The notes under the pieces were generated by a model. The model had not been told where the DNA came from and made no database searches. It worked only from the letters and a program-made list of their open reading frames with translations. The translations under genes and the position numbers were made by a program. 11,857 nt of DNA from Euperipatoides rowelli (taxonomy: Eukaryota > Onychophora > Udeonychophora > Euonychophora > Peripatopsidae), in the NCBI GenBank assembly GCA_003024985.2, contig PXIH01S0012593.1; one strand, 5' to 3'. Below are positions 1-8,200 of the stretch, piece by piece (the stretch's first letter is position 1; every line of letters starts with the position of its first letter).

Positions 1-319
1 AAAAATTTAATTTGCATATTAATATAAATATAATCTCATTACATTCTAGAATTTAGGCTAATATGTGATAAATAAAACATTGGAAAACAATAAAATTATA
101 AGAAAAAATAATAATTTGATATTTCTATTTTTGTTTTTAAATCAAGATGGGAGATTTGTTTGGCGTAATAGGATAGAATATTGATATTTTAGTGATAGCA
201 ATAATTATAAATTATTTTCAATTTTTTTTTAATTTTCAAATGTTAGTTGCCTGCTATACTAAAACAAGATCCTGACACTCACTTAATATAGGCTAATAAA
301 TATTCTCCTTTTAAAAAAA
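1..319. other. AT-rich flank with no gene seen
   Basis: This stretch is A/T-rich with a 12-base A run at about 313-324 and stops in every frame. I see no coding motif, RNA gene or terminal repeat. If the neighbouring LINE originally extended further 5' (ORF1 and the first half of the endonuclease), those parts are either deleted or too decayed to recognise here. Confidence 0.5.
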
Positions 320-666
320 AAAAATTCTCATTTTTCCTGTTGTTCTAAAGCAACTAATGTTGAATAATACATGTGACTTTATTTTCACTGGTCACTTTAT
401 TGTTGTAGATATGAGATCTTTAAAGGAGTTTTTTTGTGATTTTGCTACTCATATATCTGTTTTATGTGGCCTACAACTTAATTTGAACAGTTGCCTATGC
501 GTTTTGGGCCCACATTTTTAAATTAAACTATTTATTTACAAGTTTAGGTACTTTTTCAAAATTTATATATTATGTGCAACCTGTTCAATTTTCTGATTAC
601 ACTGCTTTAATTGTTGACTTTTTCTGTAAACAATATGTTTACCATTCCTATTTATTCTGCTTGTTG
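320..666 (+). pseudogene. LINE APE-type endonuclease remnant
   Basis: In the frame running to a stop at 519-521, residues CDFIFTGHF at 372-398 resemble the endonuclease strand ending in GDFN, with D and N of the motif changed. After frameshifts, KIYIL at about 558-573 resembles the (L/I)DRIY(V/I) segment. FSDYTALIVDF at 589-621 resembles the terminal SDH motif with H changed to Y. Order and spacing fit an APE-type endonuclease from a non-LTR retrotransposon, with some sequence lost between motifs. Catalytic Asp and His are missing, so it is inactive. An alternative reading of 372-518 as an RT motif C/D fragment is possible, because GLQLNLN resembles the SGLxLNxxK segment. I prefer the endonuclease because the KIYI and SDY segments follow in order. 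Confidence 0.5.
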
Positions 667-671
667 CATGC

Positions 672-893
672 ATGGTTTTGTCTCATCCTGAGATGGTATT
701 TACTGATAAATATCAGGGATTTCTTGCTAGGTCCTTGATGGATACAAATGATTTCTGTGATCAGCAGTGGTTCTCTTTTAAACTTTTGTTTACAGCTTTA
801 ATAAGAAATTTAAATTTATGTAAAGTTGAGTGTGAAAATACTATTTACAAATTACAAAATATTCGTTATGATAATATTGAATTTTTTTCTTAA
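672..893 (+). pseudogene. LINE linker remnant between endonuclease and reverse transcriptase
   Basis: This is an open stretch of 73 codons with a W-x-x-F-K segment (QQWFSFKLLF) followed by a helix-like K/E/N-rich run. LINE ORF2 proteins usually have such a WxxFK linker between the endonuclease SDH motif and the RT fingers, and this sits exactly there. The ATG is not a real start; it is an internal piece of the broken ORF2. The assignment rests mostly on position and general character, because linkers are poorly conserved. Confidence 0.4.
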
Positions 894-1189
894 TTGTCAT
901 GAGCAATTAGCTGTTGTTTGGCAAACTTATAATAAAAATAATTTTATTTTGTTAAAAAATAAATTCTCTTGTTATGGATAGATTTTTTAATAAAAAAATC
1001 TAATGTTTTAACAAATATTAATAATGACAGTGAGAATTTAATATTGACAACATAAATAATTTAATTTTTCAGTATTATTTGAATATAATAAAGTCAGATA
1101 CCTGTTCTAAAGTCTTTATTGTTAGATAATGTTGATTTTAATTATTGAACCTTACATACAGGGCAGTTATAATTTTGTTAAATGATAAG
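894..1189 (+). other. Strongly decayed part of the LINE
   Basis: This segment lies between the linker and the first RT finger motif. It is A/T-rich with stops in all frames and only vague LINE-like fragments. It is probably the rest of the linker and the RT N-terminus after heavy mutation. No independent gene is seen. Confidence 0.4.
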
Positions 1190-1450
1190 GTAGGCAGTCA
1201 GTGCTTTGAATGTTCATAGTGCTTTTGGGCTAGATTTGGTTACCTATAGAATTTATCATATGTTTGACCATGCATTTAGCCTAATCAGTGTCTCTTAACA
1301 TTATTTAATAAATGGATTAATGAAATTTATTATAAATAATACATGATAGAAGCGTATAGAATTTTATTTTAAAAAAGTAATTTATTGCCAAATGCCCTAC
1401 TTTTATTGAAGAATTTCAGACCTATTAATATACAAGGCATAGACACATAA
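1190..1450 (+). pseudogene. LINE reverse transcriptase finger remnant (motifs 0-1)
   Basis: The frame beginning at 1194 reads AVSALNVHSAFGLD and continues with a YRIYHMFDH stretch. SAFGLD at 1218-1235 matches the SAPGPDG-type motif found just upstream of RT motif 1 in LINEs. In another frame, NFRPINIQGID at 1412-1444 matches the NYRPI(S/N)L motif of RT fingers, then hits a stop at 1448-1450. The two motifs are in the right order and roughly the right distance apart, with a frameshift and at least one stop between them. This is a broken piece of the LINE ORF2, not a gene. Confidence 0.7.
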
Positions 1451-1559
1451 ATGATTGCTACTATTTTAAATTTATCACCAAATGTGTTGTCACCCTTTTA
1501 TTTCTCACTTAAAGGTGGTTATATACATTTACTTATTATGATTTTACAGCAAACAATAA

Positions 1560-1826
1560 ATTACATTAGCGATTGCTTTAAAACATGCTGTTATTATGTT
1601 TTTTGATATGTTCAAGGCTTTAAACTTTGTAAGTTATAGATTTTTAGTCAAACATATTCATTTGTTTGGAAGGTCAAATTTATTGAGAGGCTTGGTCAAT
1701 TATCTGACAAATAAAACAATATATTTTAAATTTAAAGGAAACATTTATTGTGGTTTGGCATTGCAGAGGGATTTGACTCAGTGTTCACCCTTGAGTAGAG
1801 GACTTTTTGACATTTATATTTGTTAA
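1560..1826 (+). pseudogene. LINE reverse transcriptase palm remnant (motifs A and B)
   Basis: The open stretch contains RT motif A, FFDMFKALN (about 1599-1625). The first catalytic Asp is kept, and the usual second Asp of the AFD motif is changed to Asn. A serine-tyrosine-phenylalanine-leucine helix follows, then NYLTNKTIYFKF, which matches the LxNRxxxVxV segment. Motif B is LTQCSPLSRGLFDIYI (1773-1820), where the normal QG is QC. This is the clearest protein signature of the element. It ends at a stop right after motif B. The substitutions at two near-invariant positions indicate loss of function. The Met at 1596 is internal and not a true start. Confidence 0.8.
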
Positions 1827-1879
1827 TAAAATGTTGAAATAGTTTAAATGTTGGATTATGTCCGCTGAATGAATTTAAT

Positions 1880-2095
1880 TTGCATGTCACTTTTTTCTTA
1901 TATGTTGATAAAATTGTTATTTTATTAGATCATATTGAAACAGTTTACAATCTTGTCAGGAGTTTTGCTTTGAAAATTGGATCTGAATTCAATTTAGAAA
2001 AAACATTAATTTGTGTTAAAATCTTATGGAATTGGTTGGTGGTAAACTACGGTGGTGGTGGCGGTGCTGTTACAATGATAAGTATTTTGGAATAG
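1880..2095 (+). pseudogene. LINE reverse transcriptase remnant (motif C, mutated YADD)
   Basis: FFLYVDKIVILLDHIE holds the motif C box at 1901-1912, where YADD has become YVDK, so the second catalytic Asp is lost. Further on, FALKIGSEFNLEKTLIC (about 1970-2020) matches the helix and xNxxKT segment of motif D/E in LINE RTs. A frame change then occurs inside a GGT-rich patch near 2050-2070, which reads as Gly repeats in this frame. The remnant follows motif B directly, as in an intact RT. Inactive. Confidence 0.75.
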
Positions 2096-2416
2096 CTTTT
2101 CTTTTTTGTGGAAATGTGATGCAAAGTAAAATCCATGAGGCAATTTTGAGGTATTTTAAGGCAATTCAATTAAATTTAGATAAAAAATTTGTCTCTTTTA
2201 GCAAAGTTGAGAATTATTGACACCTATTTATTGACTAAATTGTTTTATTTTATACATCATGTAAATTTTACATCCCATTTTTTAATAAAATTTATGCTAT
2301 TGCAAATATATTATGAAGAAAAAAGGTTGGTTCCTATATTCAAACAAACCATGTTTTTGCCATTATCAAAGGGAGGTAAAGGATTTGATCATTTTAATTA
2401 TAAAATTTTTGGTTAG
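2026..2416 (+). pseudogene. LINE RT thumb and C-terminal connection remnant
   Basis: Two overlapping frames continue the protein. The first (2026-2220) contains KYFGIAF, matching the KYLGI motif that follows RT motif E, then a helix with KIHEAILRYF. The second (2189-2416) begins with SLLAKLRIIDTYLLTKLFYF, which matches the LSLxGKxxIINxxLLxKLWY thumb block. It then carries RLVPIFKQTMFLPLSKGGKG (2321-2380), matching the W-x-G-x-K...LPxxxGGLGL block of L1/Tx1-like elements. The frame change lies in the overlap at about 2189-2220. Strong motif order makes the assignment good even though neither frame is intact. Confidence 0.75.
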
Positions 2417-2577
2417 ACTTGACACCTTTTTTCCTGTACAACAGATGCATACTCCTCCACCTGGTTTTAGTAAAAGACTCCCTTGATACCCATTATTTTT
2501 CTATAATTTTAAGGTTAAGGACATATTGAATATTGCCACACCATTAATTTAAGGTAACATATAGGGCTTTTTCAAAA

Positions 2578-2811
2578 ATGTATTTTGATCCAGTCTTAGC
2601 TAGTAATATGGCTAAATTGGTAAAGTCGATATTTTTTTTCTGCTTCAAAACAGTAGGATTTATTTTTCATCTGCTGCATCAATATATTTTTAGTAAGAAT
2701 TTTTTGTATAATAAATATAACAATGTCACTGATGCACAGTGCACAGTGCTTGTTTTGGAGCAGACAAATCTGCTTGGACATTTGTTTTTTGAATGTAGGG
2801 TTTTTTTATGA
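2578..2811 (+). pseudogene. LINE C-terminal zf-RVT-like remnant
   Basis: The end of this open stretch reads DAQCTVLVLEQTNLLGHLFF followed by EC. That matches the CxxCxxxxET...HLFFxC pattern of the zinc-binding tail (zf-RVT type) found after RT in several LINE groups. Cys at 2740-2742, His at 2779-2781 and Cys at 2794-2796 remain, but the second Cys of CxxC is lost. A tandem 7-base duplication (CACAGTG twice, about 2733-2747) lies in this spot and may have caused the damage. The first 40 codons are not informative. An opposite-strand open stretch over the same bases is an artefact. Confidence 0.6.
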
Positions 2812-2848
2812 TTATAGAACTAATGTTTACAAATAACCCAGTATTTTT

Positions 2849-2866
2849 TTTATTATTATTATTATG
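2849..2866. repeat. Short (ATT)n microsatellite
   Basis: About five ATT units follow a T run, inside the LINE relic between the zinc remnant and the C-terminal tail. This is ordinary slippage in A/T-rich DNA. Confidence 0.8.
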
Positions 2867-2895
2867 ATTTGTTTTCATTGGCTATGATTTTATTG

Positions 2896-3030
2896 CAGCA
2901 GAGGCAGTTCCTTTTTGTTGTTTATTATGTATTTTTCATTATTTTGAAGGTGAAAAACTTGTTCTCATTTAAAAATATAAGGATGAAACTAAAAAAGGAA
3001 TCGATTTCAGATACTGTCTGTTGCCAATGA
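2896..3030 (+). pseudogene. Possible LINE ORF2 C-terminal tail
   Basis: The frame from 2896 to the TGA at 3028-3030 reads QQRQFLFVVYYVFFIILKVK and goes on with a basic stretch. LINEs with a zf-RVT-like tail often end with a (V/A)YxIWxERNxRxF helix followed by a basic region, and this resembles that pattern in position and character. If right, 3028-3030 is at or close to the old ORF2 stop codon. Evidence is weak because the key W and R residues are not kept. Confidence 0.35.
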
Positions 3031-3250
3031 ATGTTGTTAAGGACAGGTGTGGCAACAATGTCTTTATTTATTTTTATAATAACTATCTTTTAAGTAATTG
3101 TAGTATTATCTTCATTTTATACTGTTAGTAAGTTTTAATGCCTTTTATATTTTGTTGTTATTGCATTCACTTACAGTGAGTTTCTATATTAGATACTGCT
3201 ATATATGTTTATACCTAATGAAATTTTATTTGTTCAATAAAGTATTTTAA
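3031..3250 (+). other. Putative LINE 3' UTR with AATAAA at 3236-3241
   Basis: T-rich, non-coding sequence follows the ORF2 remnant and ends with TTGTTCAATAAAG. Such a T-rich 3' UTR closing on CAATAAA is common in LINEs. No clear poly-A tail or terminal microsatellite follows the signal, so the 3' boundary is estimated. Confidence 0.4.
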
Positions 3251-4531
3251 GGGAAGATCTCTTAAATAGTATATGCAGCCAGAAAACAACTTTCGTTAAT
3301 ATGATTGAATGTGCTTTAATTAATACAAATTTCATTAAAAATTACAAATGATAAAAATTTCTAGCTAGATTAATAGAGAGTATTATTTATTATTAATCCG
3401 CCCACACACCAAAATAGAATTATGGATGTCCTGGCTTTTATTTTGTTTCTTTACTTCTTATAAATTCAGGCGAAAGTCTAAAGAAATCAATGGATATAGA
3501 AATTATGAATATATTATAGACACAATCATAAATCTTTTTTTTTTTCACCTTGCAATAATTAAATACCTATATGTACGGTATTTATTCAATATAAAAATGT
3601 TTAAAAATTTAATATTTCTATATTTTATGTCATTAATCATCATAAAATGACATAAAATCCTAAAATATTACATTAGCCTTTTGAATAATTTTAGTTCGCT
3701 TAAAATTAATAGAATATCCTTAGATTTTAAACCTTCAACAGGTAATAAAATTGATTTAAAGATATAATTATAAATCCATATTCATAATTTATATATTCAT
3801 TGATTACTTAAGACTTTTATCTGAATTAATATTAAAGAATTTAACTAAATAAAAGTTGGGATCAAAATAAAACTCTTTCAGTTTACGGGAATGAATTACT
3901 AATTATAAAAATAGTTTAAAATATTATTATTTTCATTTACTTATAACAAGATAGCAAATAAAAGGCTTTATTCTCTATTAGACTAACTTTCTAGAAATAC
4001 TCAAATTAAAAGTTAAAATAATTGGCTTACTTAGATGATATCATCATGCACTCTCCGGTCTTCAGCTCTTCACAAAACTTGTTCTTTTCTTTTTGGATTG
4101 TATTCCTATTTTTCTAATAATTTGAATATAAGGGATTCCAATAAAGACTTTTACTAAAAATAACTTAATAGTGATTGCTGTGAGTTTTAAGTAACTGGAC
4201 ACTCTTTTTTTTTTAAAGATCTTATATTAAGGTTTTTATCTTAACATTAACACAAGCACAAATATGTGTGACATTTCTAGATGTAAGTTACTTTGACTTT
4301 CCATATCCATTTTATTTTCTTGGGCTAAAGTGTCTAGCAAAGTTTCTATATCTGTGTATAGCAAGACTAGAACTGCTAATAGGCCACACATCATTTCCAA
4401 ATAAATGAAAATAATGTAAGTAAAATTTTAAAAAGACAAATATTTTATGAAACATAATAGACCAAAATGGATGCTAGAGATATTGACAAGTCAAAAAGCA
4501 TCAAAATTTGTTCATGTTTCTACATCACACA
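3251..4531. other. AT-rich intergenic region with no gene seen
   Basis: I found no coding motif, RNA gene or transposon signature in this stretch apart from the inverted repeat listed separately. A 74-codon open stretch at 3426-3650 is Phe/Ile/Tyr/Lys-rich, as expected of random AT-rich DNA, and has no recognisable domain. Several 8- to 10-base A or T runs are present. Confidence 0.6.
3622..3658. repeat. Perfect 13-bp inverted repeat (hairpin), 11-nt loop
   Basis: ATTTTATGTCATT at 3622-3634 is exactly complementary to AATGACATAAAAT at 3646-3658, with loop AATCATCATAA between. The stem does not extend further outward. It could form a hairpin in either strand's RNA. No transcript is evident here, and A/T-rich stems of this size can arise by chance or by templated errors. 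Confidence 0.85.
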
Positions 4532-4633
4532 TATCATATACACACATCACACACACACATACACACATATCCCACACACATACACACATATCCCACACAC
4601 ATCACACACAAACATATCACACATATCACACAT
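4532..4633. repeat. Compound CA-rich microsatellite/minisatellite
   Basis: This is a CA/TA-rich tract of about 100 bases. Inside it are two perfect 21-base copies beginning CATACACACATATCCC (4558-4578 and 4579-4599), and a 9-base unit ACATATCAC repeated at 4612-4620 and 4621-4629 with a partial third copy. The rest is mainly CACA and CATCACA. Open frames through it encode only Thr/His/Ser/Tyr repeats and are not genes. Confidence 0.9.
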
Positions 4634-5227
4634 GGCAAAATGTAATTAAACATTAACATACAGTTTTTGTTTATATTTTTAGCAAAGTCAACATTTGTTT
4701 ATTAAAATACTCCTAATTAATTATTTGTTTTTACTGTTGGTAATTTTTAATACAATTTTATAATTATTTAAGTCGCATTCAATCATATTAACTAAAGATG
4801 TTTTTTGAGTCTCATAATGTTGTGTTTCTTCTGTTTGCCTGAATTAGATTTACTTTTTTTTAAAAAAATAAAATAAAAACTAGATTATTATTCAATGGTA
4901 CATTTCTAAAATCATATCAATAAAAATGATGAATTTATTAAGTTTTTGTAACTTAATTTTGTTTTATTATTTTGTTTCTGATAATTAACTAATTTGGATT
5001 TGGATAATATTATGACATTATATGATGAAAATATATATTTCAACAATCTTTACAAACATTAAACATTTATCTGTATTACAAAAAAAATAATAATTGTAAA
5101 ATTATTGCATATGAACAATTTCATTTCGGTATTTACATCAATTTATTAATGTAAAAATCCATTGTTATATTTACATCATATGGGTTTATACAATAATAAT
5201 TTTTTTTTGTTTAAAAAATATATTCAA
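4634..5227. other. AT-rich intergenic region 3' of the large gene
   Basis: No gene, RNA or repeat family is recognisable. On the minus strand, further AATAAA hexamers (+ strand TTTATT at 5142-5147, 4963-4968 and 4934-4939) could be alternative distal polyadenylation signals for the large minus-strand gene. In DNA this A/T-rich they are also expected by chance. Confidence 0.5.
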
Positions 5228-5233
5228 TTTATT
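5228..5233 (-). promoter_or_regulatory. Candidate polyadenylation signal AATAAA for the minus-strand gene
   Basis: Read on the minus strand, AATAAA begins about 40 bases after the TGA stop at 5274-5276. Cleavage 10-30 bases later would give a 3' UTR of only about 60-75 nucleotides. This is the first canonical signal after the stop. Alternatives exist further on. Confidence 0.5.
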
Positions 5234-5273
5234 ACAGAGTTGATTGTCATCATTTGTAAATTAAGAGTGAAAG

Positions 5274-8200
5274 TCACATTTCTCTTGACCAGAGAGTAAC
5301 AAGAAATAGAAGCCACATCACAGGTTTCATACAATTAGATTGATTTTTTTTAGTTTGTTTTTCAACAAGGTTTTTGACATTACTGCTCGATGTAGTATCA
5401 AGTTTTTCTAAAGTGCTTTTTTCTGCTTTCAATGATTCAAGACTGGAAACATTAGACGATACTAAATTTTTCTCATTATTGGAATTTTCATTTAAGTCAC
5501 TGTCAGATGATCTACCTAATGGGCAGAGGACATTTTGACCAGTACAATTGTCAACGGCAGCCCTCAGGGTTGAGGATTCCTTATCATGTACACCCCTAAC
5601 TTCAGGGTTGTTTGATAGCTTGTTATTTATATCACTGCTGGAAACAGTAGTTGGTCTTTCTAATTTATTAGTAATTTCTTGGTCTATGTGATCAAACCCA
5701 TTTTTAATAGAGTGAGTTTCAGTGCTAAGGGTGTTTAGCCCTTCATTTTTTTGATTTTCTGCTAAAGGATTAATATATTTTGTATTGTTTTGCCTTGATT
5801 CATGGTTATTATTAGTTAATGAAATATTTACAGAAATATTTTTATTGAGTTGTTCTAATTTTTTCAAATCATCACCAATAATTGTTCCATTATTTACAAT
5901 CTCCAAGGATATATTGTATGGTGTATTTTTTGTAGTATTTTCTGGTGGCAAATAGATGCTATCATTTTTTAAGATATTAAATTCCATAACAGATGTGGTT
6001 GTCAACTCATCTTCCTGACTCATATTTGTCCTTTTAATTTCATTACTGGAATTATTTTTTAATGCATTGGTATTGATTATTTGCCTTGTTTCATTTACTG
6101 GTTGTAATTTGTGATTCCATCTTGTAGTATTATTATCACTAAGCTGCACATTATCATCTTTACTTTCATTTTCTTCCTTAATATCAGTTATGTTTTGAAT
6201 TCCAAAGGCTGAATCATCTTTAGTGTTATTGATTGCACCATTTTCTACACTTATATTTTGAAATTTATTACTTTCTTTTATGTTTAGATTATTGTTTTCA
6301 TTTGCTGTCAAGTTAGAAACTTCATTTTTGCTATTATTTATAGAGTATGTCAAAGTATTTTTATCTATTGCATTTGAAAGAGTAGATTCCTCCATTTGCT
6401 CATTGTCTAGTCCAGTTGGTGAGTCAATTTGATCATTGAAATTAAAATTTGAAGAATTAAAAAAATTAAATGGCACCTCATCCTTGTTTTCCTGACTATT
6501 TGGGTTTTCTGAAATATCAATTGATATATGTGATTGACTTTTCATATTAGACAACTCTGTGGAGTTATTATTTATAGAATTTACCATTTCAGTGCGGTTT
6601 ATTATTGACATTTCTGTTGATGATAGTGCTTTTAGTTTTGTTTCTGTAGTATTTTCATAAAATAATGTGCTATTATTAACATGTGAATTTTCATTTATTA
6701 CATTTGTATGGTTAGATATATCAATGTTTTTTATGTTATTTTTAATACTACCATTATTATTATTAGAAATTTCATTGATATGAGTGACAAAACTTTCATT
6801 GTTTACATTTGTAACTTTTATTGGTTTTATAATTTGATTTTCCAATCCCAAGCCAGTTGTATTTCTATCTAATGAATCATTATTTTCTATAATTTTATTA
6901 ATATTTAAGTCTTTGGTAAGACTAATTTCATTGTCACTTGTACTAAGAAGATTACTGTTTGTATTAACATCTGTATTAATCAAATACAAATCTGATATGA
7001 CTGTAGAATATTCTGCTTTTGAGTTTGTGCTATTTACAGTATTTATTTGTTCTTCAAGTAAATCAGTAACTGTATTATTCTCAATAATAATTTTATATGG
7101 CCCTTCAAGTGAATCAGATTTGAATTGAGTGGATTTATTGGTATTTGTTTCATCATTATAAATAGTTGAATTATTACTATTATTTTGATTATTTACATAA
7201 TGTTTATGATCATCAATAGCAGAATCATCTATTACAGAAGTGGTTACTGATTCATTAATAAATCCATGTTCTTTTTCAAATGTTATATTTTTTGTTTCAA
7301 AATTATGTTGATTTCCATTGTTATCATTTTTAGCAGAAATATTTATATTTTCTTTATCAATAGAATCCACATTATCCATTATATTAGAAGAATTTTTAAA
7401 TATTTTAAATTCATAAGTGGGATTTTCTTCATTAGAAATTGGGGGTGTTTGATTAAAAGGTATTTTTGTAGAAACTAATGAAATTGATTTTGAAAGTTGA
7501 CTTATTCCTCCTGAATTGTCTGTAGAATTAAGTAGGTCAGTTAAATTATAAGAATTATCTTCCTTTGTATTCAGTACATTTACTGTTAAATTTTGTAATT
7601 CATTAGTATTGTTTTCTAATTGAAGACCATTAACAGATAATCTGGGTAATGAAGAAAATGCTGTTACATTATCCAATTCATTTCCTAACTGTCCATCTTG
7701 TTTTGAAATTTGTGAAAGAATTTCAGAACTATTTTGTTCTAAGTTGCTGGAAACATGTTTACTAATTGTTTCTGCAAAAACTGTTGCTGTAGTTACTTGA
7801 TTGGAATTGCCATTTGTTTGTTTATTTATTAAAATTTTACTTTGATCTACTTGATTATCAAAACTAATTGTTGTATATAAAACATCAAATATATTTTTAC
7901 CATCATTTATTACATTTATGTTTCCAGTTTCTTGGTAAATATTAGTGGGTTGGCTAGTAGAATTTATATACAGATAATCTGTATCATTTTTGTTTGAGGC
8001 AATTTCAGTAAAATTGTTACTGGTTTTATTAAAGGTTTCTATGCTAAATATGCTAGCTGATGCTTCAGTTTGACTATCATTTAGAACTAAAGAAGAATGA
8101 TTTTTATTGTTGAGATTAAAGGAATTATTTCCATCTTTGGTTGTCAATTGTGACTCCGTTAAGGAATTAATTGAAGAAAAAAGATTATCTTCTGTTTGTA

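Larger units (their letters stand above)
320..3250 (+). mobile_element. Decayed, 5'-truncated non-LTR retrotransposon (LINE), probably L1/Tx1-like
   Basis: Seven separate remnants of one LINE ORF2 occur in their natural order on the + strand: endonuclease, linker, RT fingers, RT palm motifs A, B and C, RT thumb, a zf-RVT-like zinc-binding remnant and a C-terminal tail. An AATAAA-bearing 3' end follows. They lie in different frames with many stops, so this is a pseudo-element that cannot make a working protein. About 2.4 kb separates the endonuclease GDFN-like site from the zinc remnant. That is shorter than I would expect for an intact ORF2 of this class, so internal deletions are likely. The zf-RVT-like C-terminus and the LPxSxGGxG block are typical of L1/Tx1-type elements, but the clade is an inference. 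Neither a poly-A tail nor target-site duplications could be defined, so both boundaries are approximate. Confidence 0.75.

Noticed and set aside
372-521. A second RT motif C/D fragment from another element (GLQLNLN resembles the SGLxLNxxK segment)
   Set aside because: The following KIYI and SDY segments, in order before the linker, fit an endonuclease better. I kept the RT reading only as an alternative.
2596-2781. Minus-strand 61-codon open stretch over the LINE zinc-tail remnant
   Set aside because: It is antisense to the recognisable zf-RVT-like remnant, has no motif of its own, and is of chance length.
3426-3650. 74-codon + strand open stretch in intergenic DNA
   Set aside because: It is Phe/Ile/Tyr/Lys-rich as random AT-rich sequence would be, with no motif and no nearby exon signals.
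4447-4656. Two overlapping + strand frames with Thr/His/Ser repeats
   Set aside because: They are translations of the CA-rich microsatellite and not proteins.
5277-5339. A conventional C-terminal transmembrane helix
   Set aside because: The hydrophobic run is only about 12 residues. A GPI-like signal or peripheral hydrophobic tail fits better.
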